Assembly (NCBI RefSeq): GCF_020387415.1
Contig: NZ_JAGWCB010000012.1
Location: 620,001-684,000 of the forward strand
Length of the DNA: 64,000 nt
Direction of reading: 5' to 3'
Source: Ideonella benzenivorans
Lineage (GTDB): Bacteria; Pseudomonadota; Gammaproteobacteria; Burkholderiales; Burkholderiaceae_C
The translations under genes were made by a program, and so were the position numbers. A model generated the notes under the pieces. It searched no databases and was not told where the DNA came from. It saw nothing but the letters and a program-made list of their open reading frames with translations. Shown here in pieces: positions 43,863 to 51,735 of the stretch (its first letter is position 1; each line of letters starts with the position of its first letter).

Positions 43863-44621
43863 TCAGTCGAGGCTGAGCATGCGCCGGCGCTTCTGCGTGG
43901 CGTCGATGTAGCGCTGCAGGGCCCGGCTGGCCGCGGAATCCAGCCCTTGGAGCTCACAGCCCAGCCGCACACCGCGCGCCTCGGGATGGATGGCCGTCAC
44001 ATGGGCAATGTGCAGCTGCGCCGTGAACTGGGTGTCGGCGTCCAGGGCCACGCGCACCCCCTTGATCACCAGGCCCGGCTCCACCGCGGGCACGTCGCTG
44101 GGCAGAAACAGCGCGCAGCCGCCGATGCTCACATCCAGCACCCGCAGGTCCAGACGCATGTCCGGCAGCTGGGGGTGACGGAAGGTGGCGGTGGGGGCGC
44201 TGCGCTCCAGCGTGCGCACCCGGTAGCTGGCGCGCCGCTGGAAACGGTAGAGCTCGCGCGGCAGGCTGGCTTGCAGCACGCAGGCGCGCGGACCATGCAC
44301 CAGCACCCGGTCCATCACATCGAACTGGATCTTGATCTGGTCCAGGTAGGCCACGGCCATGGCCTCCTCGGCCTCGACCAGGCCCTGCACGGCGGGCGCC
44401 ATCATGTCCACGCTGAAGGCCAGCTTGCCATGCTGCGTATCCAGGCTCCAGAGCGTGGAACCGTAGGCGCTGCCATCGGCCGCGCACAGGTTGATCAAGG
44501 TACCGCGCTCCATCAGCGATTTGAGCAGGGCACGGATCTCCACCGCGTCACCGATGCGGAAAGCCGAAAACGACGAAGCCCCCGGAGAATCCAGGGGCGC
44601 GGGCCGGGTGTCGGAGAACAT
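43863..44621 (-). CDS. ycgR: c-di-GMP-binding flagellar brake protein YcgR (PilZ)
   Basis: This 252-residue protein starts at ATG 44619-44621. The N-terminal YcgR domain (about 18-120) precedes a PilZ domain with the c-di-GMP-binding RxxxR box (RRASYR, 129-134) and the DxSxxG box (DVSIGG, 163-168), both intact. When bound to c-di-GMP it slows the motor through FliG/FliM or MotA. It lies 43 nt after fliT on the same strand, so it is probably co-transcribed with fliS-fliT from the FliA promoter upstream of fliS, placing the brake among late genes. It converges on the glycosyltransferase gene with only 13 bp between stops. Confidence 0.92.
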   Translation of the reverse strand: MFSDTRPAPLDSPGASSFSAFRIGDAVEIRALLKSLMERGTLINLCAADGSAYGSTLWSLDTQHGKLAFSVDMMAPAVQGLVEAEEAMAVAYLDQIKIQFDVMDRVLVHGPRACVLQASLPRELYRFQRRASYRVRTLERSAPTATFRHPQLPDMRLDLRVLDVSIGGCALFLPSDVPAVEPGLVIKGVRVALDADTQFTAQLHIAHVTAIHPEARGVRLGCELQGLDSAASRALQRYIDATQKRRRMLSLD

Positions 44622-44664
44622 CGTCAGTCCTGTCGGGCTCGAAGGGTGAGACAAGCGCCTCCGC

Positions 44665-44964
44665 TCAATGCACCGTCTTGCTGCGACCGTGCATCATGTT
44701 GTCCAGATCCTCCAGCCAGGGTTCCGCGAGGTAACGGATCTCGGCGTCGTTGAGGAGGATGCGCTGCATGATACGGGACTTGACCTGGTTTTCCTCCTTC
44801 TGGAGGGACTGGTCCTTGGCGACCTGCTTGAGCTGTGAAATCAGCACGGCGCAGGCGCCTTCGAGCTTGACCACCTCGTCCCAATTACCGTCGCGCGCCG
44901 CGGTCAGCATGTCGCTGCTGGCACGCTCAATGGCCTCGTAATAGCTCAGCAGGTTCTCGGGCAT
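44665..44964 (-). CDS. fliT: Flagellar protein FliT (FliD chaperone)
   Basis: This is a 99-residue helical protein with LLSYYEAIERASSDMLTAAR, WDEVVKLEGACAVLISQLK and the C-terminal segment RIMQRILLNDAEIRYLAEPW, the pattern of betaproteobacterial FliT. FliT is the export chaperone of FliD and in enterics an FlhDC antagonist; both FliD and FlhDC are encoded nearby. AAGGAG lies 8 nt before the ATG. It lies 24 nt after fliS. Confidence 0.88.
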   Translation of the reverse strand: MPENLLSYYEAIERASSDMLTAARDGNWDEVVKLEGACAVLISQLKQVAKDQSLQKEENQVKSRIMQRILLNDAEIRYLAEPWLEDLDNMMHGRSKTVH

Positions 44965-44988
44965 GATGGGCTCCTTTCTTCCCGAACG

Positions 44989-45423
44989 TCAGTTCAGGGA
45001 GTGGTTGACCTGAGGACCGATGGCTTGCCAGGCCTCGCGCAGCGGTTCCATCAGGTTTTCGCATTCGGCCACGATCCCAAGATCGTTGCGCACGTTGGCC
45101 AGCGTCAGACGCAGGGTGAGGTAGGCATAGAGATCGTGCAGATCCTGCGCCAGCCGGCCCCCTTCCTTCAGATTGAGCGCGGCCTTCAAACCCTCGTCGA
45201 CGATGCGGGCGGCCTTGCTCAGGGCCCGGCTCTTCTGCTCGATCTGGGCATCGGCCATGTAGCCACGGGCCTGGCGCAGCGCTTCCATGTAGCCATCGAA
45301 GAGCATCTGGATGAGCTTGTGCGGCGTGGCATCGGCCAGCCCGGTCTCGACACCGACGGTGTGGTACGCACCGGCGAAGGCGGCGGCTTGACCCAGGGAG
45401 CGAGAGTAGGCGGGGCTGAACAT
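44989..45423 (-). CDS. fliS: Flagellin export chaperone FliS
   Basis: This 144-residue helical protein has the FliS hallmarks: YHTVGVETGLADATPHKLIQ, MLFDGYMEALRQARGYMAD, KSRALSKAARIVDEGLKAAL and HDLYAYLTLRLTLANVRND. It binds the flagellin C-terminus and prevents early polymerisation. A FliA-type promoter lies about 37-63 nt upstream. The gene heads the fliS-fliT-ycgR group. Confidence 0.96.
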   Translation of the reverse strand: MFSPAYSRSLGQAAAFAGAYHTVGVETGLADATPHKLIQMLFDGYMEALRQARGYMADAQIEQKSRALSKAARIVDEGLKAALNLKEGGRLAQDLHDLYAYLTLRLTLANVRNDLGIVAECENLMEPLREAWQAIGPQVNHSLN

Positions 45424-45459
45424 GGTGCTGTCTCGGTTTCGTTTACGGCGTTGAGACAG

Positions 45460-45486
45460 TTATCGACGGCCCCCGGCCGTTCTTGA
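45460..45486 (-). promoter_or_regulatory. FliA (sigma28) promoter of fliS-fliT-ycgR
   Basis: On the minus strand TCAA (45483-45486) is followed after 15 nt by GTCGATAA (45460-45467). The -10 differs from the consensus GCCGATAA at one base. It lies about 37 nt before the fliS ATG. Confidence 0.6.
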
Positions 45487-45537
45487 GGAACTTTCTTGCG
45501 GCGGTCCCGGGGCCGGTCGGGCGCGCCAAACGACACA

Positions 45538-45555
45538 GGGCGCCTCCCGGCGCCC
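45538..45555 (-). terminator. Hairpin after fliD
   Basis: A 7-bp perfect stem (GGGCGCC/GGCGCCC) with a 4-nt loop lies about 28 nt beyond the fliD stop. On the minus strand it is followed by TGTGTCGTTTGG, a weak T-rich tail. It is a probable terminator of fliD, upstream of the fliS promoter. Confidence 0.55.
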
Positions 45556-45582
45556 CGCGTGTTCATCCCTGGATCGGACGCT

Positions 45583-47040
45583 TCAGGCCGATGTGTTCAA
45601 GGCGGACATCTGCTTGGTCACATAGGCACTCAGGGCGTTCATCGACGCCATCTGGGTGTCCAGCGCGGAAAACTGCGCGCGCAGACGGGTCTCGTAGGAC
45701 GACAGGCGCTCGGTCAGCTCATCCTGCCGCTGCTGATTGCGCTTGATGGAGGCGTTGATCGCATCCTGGCGCAGCTGCAACGACCCCGCGGTGGGGTCCA
45801 GCACCGCATTGCCCAGGTCACGGAAGCGGTCCATGAACCCGGAGCTGGAGGAATCCGCGCCATCGGTGGCCAGGGCCTTGCCCACCTCGTCGGGCTTGGT
45901 CAGCGCCGTGTCCAATTTCGTGGCGTCGACGCTCAAGGTCCCGTCGCCGCCGACGCTGATGCCCATGTCCGACAGATGCTGCAGGCTGGCGGAGGCGGTG
46001 CTGGGCGCGTTGATGACGCTGCGCAGCCGGTTGAGCAAGCCCACCGTCGTGGCGTCCCCCTGCAGTGGCGAGCTCGTCCCCTGCGTGCCCTTGGCGGTGG
46101 GCGGCGTGTACTTGGTCTGGTCCTTGATGTAGCTGACCAGGGCGTTGAAGGCACTGACGAAGGAGTTGATCGACTTCTTCATGGTGTCGGTGTCGCTGGC
46201 CACGGTGACTGCCACCGGGCTGGCGCTGACCTTGCCGGCGGTGAAGCTCAGGCCATCCACCACGCTGTCGAACGTGTTGCTGGTGGAGCTCACCTGAATC
46301 CCGTTGATCGTGGCCTGGGCGTTGGTCGCCGCCTGGTTGAGCGACATCACCGACGCCGTGCCCGAAGGGGCATACGTCAACGCGGAGAGGCCCGTGCCGG
46401 CGTTGCCATCGTCCACGGTTTCGGCGGCGGTGATGCGAAAGCCGTTCTCGGCCCCCGTGGTCGTCGACCGCAGGGACAGCCGCGCCCCGCTGGCGTCGTT
46501 GACGATCGAGGCGGTGACCCCGGCATTGGCGCCATTGATCTTGTCCCGGATGGACGCCAAGCTGGTGTCGCCCGGCCCGATGGTGATGCTCACCGGCGAA
46601 GAGCCGCTCTTGCCGGTGAAAGTGCTGCCCGACCAGGAGCCCAGCTCCACGGTCAGCGTGCCCTCGCTGAGGGTCGCGCTTGACGCGCTGAAAGTCCCCG
46701 AGGTCACCGTCTGCGCGTTGGCCAGGGCCTGCACGGACACGCTGTAGCTGCCCGCGGCCGCGCTGATCCCGGCCGAGCCGCTGATCACCGTGGTGTCGGC
46801 CGAGGTGAAGGACTTGGTCTTCCACAGCGAGCTGCTGCTCAGTGAGGCCGCCGCATCCCGCATGGTCGAGGTCAGACTGGCCAGCTTGCCCATCGAGGAC
46901 AGCTGGGTCTTCATCTGCGACTGTTCGGTCGCCAGCTGGTCGATCGGCTTTTGCTCGCCCGACATCAGCGCCGCGATGATCGATTCCGCCTGGAGCCCGG
47001 AGCCAACGCCCAGGGAAGAAATGGGAGCAGAAGAAGACAT
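45583..47040 (-). CDS. fliD: Flagellar filament cap protein FliD
   Basis: This 485-residue protein caps the filament and folds exported flagellin. It starts with SSAPISSLGVGSGLQAESII and has the N-terminal LMSGEQKPIDQLATEQSQMK helix. The middle Ser/Thr/Ala-rich domains lead to the C-terminal SIKRNQQRQDELTERLSSYE and LRAQFSALDTQMASMNALSA, ending in a hydrophobic tail. AGGAA precedes the ATG. A FliA promoter is visible at 47123-47150. Confidence 0.97.
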   Translation of the reverse strand: MSSSAPISSLGVGSGLQAESIIAALMSGEQKPIDQLATEQSQMKTQLSSMGKLASLTSTMRDAAASLSSSSLWKTKSFTSADTTVISGSAGISAAAGSYSVSVQALANAQTVTSGTFSASSATLSEGTLTVELGSWSGSTFTGKSGSSPVSITIGPGDTSLASIRDKINGANAGVTASIVNDASGARLSLRSTTTGAENGFRITAAETVDDGNAGTGLSALTYAPSGTASVMSLNQAATNAQATINGIQVSSTSNTFDSVVDGLSFTAGKVSASPVAVTVASDTDTMKKSINSFVSAFNALVSYIKDQTKYTPPTAKGTQGTSSPLQGDATTVGLLNRLRSVINAPSTASASLQHLSDMGISVGGDGTLSVDATKLDTALTKPDEVGKALATDGADSSSSGFMDRFRDLGNAVLDPTAGSLQLRQDAINASIKRNQQRQDELTERLSSYETRLRAQFSALDTQMASMNALSAYVTKQMSALNTSA

Positions 47041-47122
47041 GGGGCGTTCCTAAGCTGGATGGGCAATGCGGCTCAGGGCGTCCTGAGACGCCGCTGAACC
47101 GCGGTCTTGCATCGTGCAGACA

Positions 47123-47150
47123 GAATCGGCCGCAAACGCGGCCGACTTGA
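47123..47150 (-). promoter_or_regulatory. FliA (sigma28) promoter of fliD
   Basis: On the minus strand TCAA (47147-47150) and GCCGATTC (47123-47130) are 16 nt apart, matching the other FliA promoters in the window. Most of the spacer and the start of the -10 are occupied by a perfect hairpin (47126-47145), described separately. Confidence 0.7.
47126..47145 (-). terminator. Hairpin after the first flagellin gene, inside the fliD promoter
   Basis: A perfect 8-bp stem (TCGGCCGC/GCGGCCGA) with a 4-nt loop lies 39-58 nt beyond the stop of the flagellin gene at 47184. On the minus strand it is followed by TTCTGTCTG. It is a probable terminator of that gene, and it lies between the -35 and -10 of the fliD promoter. 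Confidence 0.5.
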
Positions 47151-47183
47151 GCGAAGTCTGCGCCGCACGCAGCGCTTTTTGCC

Positions 47184-48032
47184 TCAACCGCCCAGGAGCT
47201 TGAGCACCTGCTGCGGCAGCTGGTTGGCCTGCGCGACCATCGCCGTGCCGGCCTGCTGCAGGATCTGCGCGCGGCTCAGGTTGGCGGTTTCCTGGGCGTA
47301 GTCCGCGTCCATGATGCGACTGCGGGCGGCGGCCTGGTTTTCCACCGACTGCTGCAACTGCGAAATGATGGCGTCGAACCGGCTCTGGACGGCGCCGAAG
47401 GTGGCGCGGGTGTCGTTGACCAGGTTGATCGCGTTGTCAATGGAGTTGATGACGCTGCCGATCGCCGTGAAGTCGGCCGTGCCATCGATGACCACCGTCG
47501 AGACGGTGACGCTGGTCACCGTGGCGTTGGACGTCATGTTGCTGGTGGCCACGGTGATCACGTCGTCGGAGGTCGTGTTGGCCCCGATCTGGAAATTCAG
47601 CGTGGTGGCATCGGCCCCGAGGATGTGCTGACCATTGAAGGTCGTTCCGCCCAGCACCCGCGTGATTTCCGCCTGAAGTTGGGCGAATTCCTTGTTCAGC
47701 GAGTCCTTGTCGGAGCTGGAATTGGTCGCGTTGCGGGCCTGCACCGCCAGTTCACGCATGCGCTGCAGCGAATCGCCGACCTTGGACAGCGCCCCTTCCG
47801 CCGTTTGAGACAGCGAGATGCCGTCGTTGGCGTTGCGCACGGCCACGTTCATGCCGCGCACCTGGGCGTTCATCCGCTCGGCGATGGCCAGACCGGCAGC
47901 ATCATCCTTGGCGGAATTGACCCGCAGGCCGGACGAGAGCCGCTGCATCGACACGCTCAGCGACGACTGCGATGCGTTCAGGTTGCGCTGAGCATTCAGC
48001 GACGCAAGGTTGGTGTTGATGGTCTGTGGCAT
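47184..48032 (-). CDS. fliC: Flagellin (divergent third copy)
   Basis: This 282-residue filament subunit starts at ATG 48030-48032, where [20 protein letters not shown] begins and AGGAG lies about 7 nt upstream. The N-terminal D0/D1 part ([40 protein letters not shown]) and the C-terminal part ([40 protein letters not shown]) are strongly conserved. Between them only about 80 residues are variable, so outer D2/D3 domains are essentially absent. It differs from the other two copies through the middle (TLNFQIGANTTSDDVITVAT). No FliA promoter was found in the 303 bp upstream. Confidence 0.96.
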   Translation of the reverse strand: MPQTINTNLASLNAQRNLNASQSSLSVSMQRLSSGLRVNSAKDDAAGLAIAERMNAQVRGMNVAVRNANDGISLSQTAEGALSKVGDSLQRMRELAVQARNATNSSSDKDSLNKEFAQLQAEITRVLGGTTFNGQHILGADATTLNFQIGANTTSDDVITVATSNMTSNATVTSVTVSTVVIDGTADFTAIGSVINSIDNAINLVNDTRATFGAVQSRFDAIISQLQQSVENQAAARSRIMDADYAQETANLSRAQILQQAGTAMVAQANQLPQQVLKLLGG

Positions 48033-48335
48033 GCGAGCACTCCTGAAGATTTCACCCATCCGGCGAACATGCCGGTCTTTCCGGGCTCGACGGACTTTTC
48101 CGTCGCAACCGCCAAGCCCGGCGCCAGGTCACCGTCGACCCCTGGCCTGCGCCAGGGAGGGTCTCGCCAGTGCCTCCGGACCGCGAACCTTCTGGTGAAG
48201 GGTCGTTGGGAGAAATTCTGAAAGGGAGTGCGGCCTGCCGAAGCCGCGAAATAAGGCCGATTCAACGGCCTGTTCCCGCCTGAACGTGAACAGGCCCCAC
48301 CGGGAAACCGGTGGGGCCTGGCGCTCAGGTCGGCA
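48033..48335. other. 303-bp gap between the first and second flagellin genes
   Basis: This gap holds the 5' leader of the 47184 flagellin gene and the terminator of the 48336 gene. On the minus strand no TCAA-N15/16-CCGAT pair could be found. A 7-bp perfect hairpin (CCCTGGC/GCCAGGG, 48140-48157) lies about 110 nt upstream of the ATG. No coding sequence is evident. Confidence 0.6.
48292..48319 (-). terminator. Terminator after the second flagellin gene
   Basis: A perfect 12-bp stem (AGGCCCCACCGG/CCGGTGGGGCCT) with a GAAA/TTTC loop begins 16 nt after the flagellin stop. The T tract on the minus strand is short (GTTC). The stem is strong enough for a stop or an mRNA 3' end stabiliser. Confidence 0.7.
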
Positions 48336-49181
48336 TCAACCCAGCAGCTTCAACACGCTTTGCGGCATTTGGTTGGCCTGGGCCACCATCGCCGTGCCGG
48401 CCTGTTGCAGGATCTGCGCGCGGCTCAGGTTGGAGGTTTCCTGGGCGTAGTCCGCGTCCATGATCCGGCTGCGGGCGGCGCTCTGGTTCTCCACCGAGGT
48501 CTGCAGGTTCGAGATCACCGCGTCGAACCGGCTCTGCGTCGCGCCGAACATCGCGCGCTGGTTGTTCACCGTGTTGATCGCCGAGTCCAGGTTGTTGATC
48601 ACGGTGGCGATCGCGCTGGTCGTCGCGGTCGAGCCGATGCCCACGGTGTTGCCCGTCACGGTCGACACGGTGGTCTCGGCCTTCAGGTTGGTCGTCGAGA
48701 CGGACAGGGTGTCTTCCGCGTTGGTGTTGGCGCCGATCTGGAAGGTCATGGCCCCCGCGTCCGAGCCCAGCATGTACTTGCCGTTGAACGAGGTCCCGCC
48801 CAGCACCCGGGTGATTTCCGACTGCAGCTGCGCGTATTCCTGGTTCAGCGAGTCGCGGTCCGCGCTGGTGTTGGTGCCGTTGGCGGCCTGCACCGCCAGT
48901 TCACGCATGCGCTGCAGCGAGTCACCGACCTTGGACAGCGCGCCTTCGGCCGTCTGGGCCAGGGAGATGCCGTCGTTGGCGTTGCGGATCGCCACGTTCA
49001 TGCCACGCACCTGGGCGTTCATGCGTTCGGCGATCGCCAGACCGGCCGCATCGTCCTTGGCCGAGTTCACCCGCAGGCCCGAAGACAGGCGCTGCATGGC
49101 GGTCGACAGGGCCGATTGCGAGCCGCTGAGGTTGCGCTGAGCGTTCAGCGAGGCGATGTTGGTGTTGATGGTTTGAGGCAT
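48336..49181 (-). CDS. fliC: Flagellin (second copy, nearly identical to the third)
   Basis: This 281-residue flagellin starts [20 protein letters not shown] and ends [12 protein letters not shown]. It consists of conserved D0/D1 regions with a short central stretch ([20 protein letters not shown]), so it is a minimal-length flagellin. It is almost identical to the 49484 gene in DNA and protein (few residue differences: MPQT/MTTS, AIRN/AVRN, EYAQ/EYSQ and the last eleven residues). TAGGAG lies about 7 nt upstream, and a FliA promoter at 49348-49375. Confidence 0.97.
   Translation of the reverse strand: MPQTINTNIASLNAQRNLSGSQSALSTAMQRLSSGLRVNSAKDDAAGLAIAERMNAQVRGMNVAIRNANDGISLAQTAEGALSKVGDSLQRMRELAVQAANGTNTSADRDSLNQEYAQLQSEITRVLGGTSFNGKYMLGSDAGAMTFQIGANTNAEDTLSVSTTNLKAETTVSTVTGNTVGIGSTATTSAIATVINNLDSAINTVNNQRAMFGATQSRFDAVISNLQTSVENQSAARSRIMDADYAQETSNLSRAQILQQAGTAMVAQANQMPQSVLKLLG
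48373..49171 (-). repeat. 799-bp direct repeat, copy A (matches 49521-50319)
   Basis: This block is the bulk of the flagellin gene at 48336 and matches 49521-50319 at a constant offset of 1148 bp. About ten base differences were counted by eye. Outside the block, both gene ends and the flanks differ. Confidence 0.9.
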
Positions 49182-49347
49182 GTTGACACTCCTACAGGGT
49201 TACCAAAAGTCTCCGGTTCAAGCACCGACGCGATCTCTCGCTCAGCGCCGGGTGCTCCTCCGATCGGGCCTTGCCTGCTTGGGCGGACCTGACCTTTGGC
49301 CATCTCACCGGACCCCAGGATCTGTTTGTCAGCTCCTGTTGAATGGG

Positions 49348-49375
49348 TTATCGGAGATGCCAATCGCCAACTTGA
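49348..49375 (-). promoter_or_regulatory. FliA (sigma28) promoter of the second flagellin gene
   Basis: On the minus strand TCAAGTTG (49368-49375) and TCCGATAA (49348-49355) place TCAA 16 nt from the -10. This is the best match of the window to the sigma28 consensus. It implies a long 5' UTR of roughly 160 nt. Confidence 0.8.
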
Positions 49376-49443
49376 GAGGAATTTTCGAAGGGCCTCACCC
49401 CGGCACCGCGCCACGGCGCGACTCACAGGGCGAGGGCGGTTTC

Positions 49444-49465
49444 GACCGGCGCCACGGCGCCGGTC
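49444..49465 (-). terminator. Hairpin after the third flagellin gene
   Basis: A 10-bp near-perfect palindrome (GACCGGCGCC/GGCGCCGGTC) with a 2-nt centre lies 19 nt after the flagellin stop. There is no T tract on the minus strand, so termination may be Rho-assisted, or the hairpin may protect the mRNA 3' end. Confidence 0.5.
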
Positions 49466-49483
49466 TCAGCCTTCAGTGCCCCT

Positions 49484-50329
49484 TCATCGAAGCAGGGACA
49501 GGACGTTCTGCGGCAACTGATTGGCCTGGGCCACCATCGCCGTGCCGGCCTGTTGCAGGATCTGCGCGCGGCTCAGGTTGGAGGTTTCCTGGGCGTAGTC
49601 CGCGTCCATGATCCGGCTGCGGGCGGCGCTCTGGTTCTCCACCGAGGTCTGCAGGTTCGAGATCACCGCGTCGAACCGGCTCTGCGTCGCGCCGAACATC
49701 GCGCGCTGGTTGTTCACCGTGTTGATCGCCGAGTCCAGGTTGTTGATCACGGTGGCGATCGCGCTGGTCGTCGCGGTCGAGCCGATGCCCACGGTGTTGC
49801 CCGTCACGGTCGACACGGTGGTCTCGGCCTTCAGGTTGGTCGTCGAGACGGACAGGGTGTCTTCCGCGTTGGTGTTGGCGCCGATCTGGAAGGTCATGGC
49901 CCCCGCGTCCGAACCCAGCATGTACTTGCCGTTGAACGAGGTCCCGCCCAGCACCCGGGTGATTTCCGACTGCAGCTGCGAATATTCCTGGTTCAGCGAG
50001 TCGCGGTCCGCGCTGGTGTTGGTGCCGTTGGCGGCCTGCACCGCCAGTTCACGCATGCGCTGCAGCGAGTCACCGACCTTGGACAGCGCGCCTTCGGCCG
50101 TCTGAGCCAGGGAGATGCCGTCGTTGGCGTTGCGCACGGCCACGTTCATGCCACGCACCTGGGCGTTCATGCGTTCGGCGATCGCCAGACCGGCCGCGTC
50201 GTCCTTGGCCGAGTTCACCCGCAGACCCGAAGACAGGCGCTGCATGGCGGTCGACAGGGCCGATTGCGAGCCGCTGAGGTTGCGCTGAGCATTCAGCGAG
50301 GCGATGTTGGTGTTGATGGAGGTGGTCAT
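49484..50329 (-). CDS. fliC: Flagellin (third copy, nearly identical to the second)
   Basis: This 281-residue flagellin starts [20 protein letters not shown] and ends [12 protein letters not shown]. Domain makeup is as in the second copy: complete D0/D1 ends and a short Thr/Ser/Ala-rich middle that offers possible O-glycosylation sites. AGGAGA lies about 8 nt before the ATG, and a FliA promoter at 50413-50440. It is the flagellin gene nearest to the divergent glycosyltransferase island that begins at 50600. Confidence 0.97.
   Translation of the reverse strand: MTTSINTNIASLNAQRNLSGSQSALSTAMQRLSSGLRVNSAKDDAAGLAIAERMNAQVRGMNVAVRNANDGISLAQTAEGALSKVGDSLQRMRELAVQAANGTNTSADRDSLNQEYSQLQSEITRVLGGTSFNGKYMLGSDAGAMTFQIGANTNAEDTLSVSTTNLKAETTVSTVTGNTVGIGSTATTSAIATVINNLDSAINTVNNQRAMFGATQSRFDAVISNLQTSVENQSAARSRIMDADYAQETSNLSRAQILQQAGTAMVAQANQLPQNVLSLLR
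49521..50319 (-). repeat. 799-bp direct repeat, copy B (matches 48373-49171)
   Basis: This is the second copy of the flagellin repeat. Differences from copy A are clustered at a few third-position sites and at the codons for Ile/Val in the IRNAN/VRNAN motif. Such high identity points to recent duplication or gene conversion. Confidence 0.9.
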
Positions 50330-50412
50330 GAAAGCTCTCCTGCTAAAGCGTTGGGCGAGCCGGGTGGGCTCCGAAGAGGCCCACCGCAGCGGCGATTGGG
50401 CCCGTGGACCCT

Positions 50413-50440
50413 ATTTCGGAGCCCCCATCGAAGGACTTGA
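50413..50440 (-). promoter_or_regulatory. FliA (sigma28) promoter of the third flagellin gene
   Basis: On the minus strand TCAA (50437-50440) and TCCGAAAT (50413-50420) are 16 nt apart. The -10 keeps the CCGA core. It lies about 84 nt upstream of the ATG, closer than in the second copy. Confidence 0.7.
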
Positions 50441-50599
50441 GGCCTTTTTAGGTCGCTTTTCAAGCGATCACCTTGCCGGCCCAACGCGTGCCGTTCCCAG
50501 GCAAACCGCCCCTCCCCCACCCACGGCGGGCCGTCCAGCCGCCCGATCGCTGTGCTTTTCAGCGGATTGACGGCCCGGGTGGCCCCTAAAGTTTTCGGC

Positions 50600-51730
50600 A
50601 TGTCTTCCGACCAGACCGCCTCCGCCCCCCTGTGGCGGGTTGCCCTCGTGGTCATCGCACGCGATGAGGCGCCCCGTCTCGCGCGGCTGCTGCAGAGCGT
50701 TCGGCCCTGGGTGGACGACATGGTGGTGCTGGACACCGGGTCACGCGACGCCACAGTCGCCATCGCCCAGGACAGCGGCGCCCGGGTGGGGCACTTCCGC
50801 TGGTGCGATGACTTCTCCGCCGCCCGGAACGCGGCACTGGACCTGGCCGCCGCCGATTGGCATGTGATCGCCGATGCCGACGAATGGCTGGAAGCCGGCG
50901 GCCCGGCCCTGGCCCAACTGCGTCACACCCGGCCCGACTTCGTGGGGCGCCTGGAGATCCACAACCATCAGGGCGACCAGGAGGTTTCCAGCTGGCTGAG
51001 CCGCATCCTGCCCGGTCCGGTGCGCTACCAGGGCTTCATCCACGAGCAACCCCGGCACGCCTTGCCAGTGCGCACCTGGCCCGTGACCCTGGGACATGAC
51101 GGCTACCAGGCCAACGCGCTGCGCGCCAAGGACGGCCGCAACGCACGCCTGCTGAGCGCCGCGCTGGCACGCGCACCGGCCGACGCCTACCTCTGGTACC
51201 AGCTTGGCAAGGACCACGATGTCTACCAGCGCTACGGGCCGGCCGTCCAGGCCTTCGACCAGGCGGAGCGCCTCCTGGGTGCCACCGCCGCCCCCGGCTG
51301 GCTGCACGATCTGGTGGTTCGGCGCCTGCATGCCCTCAAGCGCTGCAAGCGCCACGCCGAGGCCATTCAGCAGGCTGAGCGCCAGCTGCCGCAGTGGTCC
51401 CACTCGCCCGACTACCTGTTCGCCATCGGCGACCTGCTGCTGGACTGGGCCGCCGACGCGCCCGATCTGGCCCCTCAGCTGCTGCCGATGATGGAAGAGG
51501 CCTGGCAAGGCTGCCTTCGCCTGGGAGAGCACCCCGAACTGGAAGGCGCCGTGCATGGCCGGGGCAGCCATCTGGCCGCCACCAACCTGGCGCTGCTCTA
51601 TGACGTGATGGCGCGCCCCGACGACGCCACACGCTACCGCGCCCTGGCGCGCGACCTGGCAATGCCACAAGATGCCCCCGAAGCAGGCCGCTTTTCCTGC
51701 AGCGGGCCGGAAAGGCGCCCCCTAGAGTGA
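50600..51730 (+). CDS. GT2-family glycosyltransferase with TPR-like C-terminus
   Basis: This 376-residue protein starts at ATG 50600 (an upstream ATG in frame is possible). The N-terminal GT-A domain has VALVVIARDEAPRL, the VLDTGSRDATVAIA motif (45-50), DDFSAARNAA and the metal-binding DADEW (92-95). The region around SWLSRILPGPVRYQGFIHEQ is a typical acceptor-side segment. The C-terminal half is helical repeats. It is related to the 42368 gene by shared motifs. There is no Shine-Dalgarno sequence; TAAAGT lies 7 nt before the ATG, suggesting a leaderless mRNA. It is the first gene of the sugar island divergent from the flagellins. Acceptor and sugar are unknown; flagellin is the likeliest target. 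Confidence 0.85.
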   Translation: MSSDQTASAPLWRVALVVIARDEAPRLARLLQSVRPWVDDMVVLDTGSRDATVAIAQDSGARVGHFRWCDDFSAARNAALDLAAADWHVIADADEWLEAGGPALAQLRHTRPDFVGRLEIHNHQGDQEVSSWLSRILPGPVRYQGFIHEQPRHALPVRTWPVTLGHDGYQANALRAKDGRNARLLSAALARAPADAYLWYQLGKDHDVYQRYGPAVQAFDQAERLLGATAAPGWLHDLVVRRLHALKRCKRHAEAIQQAERQLPQWSHSPDYLFAIGDLLLDWAADAPDLAPQLLPMMEEAWQGCLRLGEHPELEGAVHGRGSHLAATNLALLYDVMARPDDATRYRALARDLAMPQDAPEAGRFSCSGPERRPLE

Positions 51731-51735
51731 TCGGC

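Larger units (their letters stand above)
49182..49483. other. 302-bp gap between the second and third flagellin genes
   Basis: This gap contains the 5' leader and FliA promoter (49348-49375) of the 48336 gene and the hairpin terminator (49444-49465) of the 49484 gene. The leader from promoter to ATG is about 160 nt. No coding sequence is evident. Confidence 0.7.

Noticed and set aside
48373-50319. Mobile element as the cause of the flagellin repeat
   Set aside because: No transposase, no terminal inverted repeats and no target duplication; the repeat lies wholly inside coding sequence and is better explained by duplication or gene conversion.
50587-50613. FliA-like promoter TAAAGTTT-...-TCCGACCA for the 50600 glycosyltransferase
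   Set aside because: Transcription would begin inside the coding sequence, after the only sensible start codon. TAAAGT is better read as a -10 of a leaderless mRNA.
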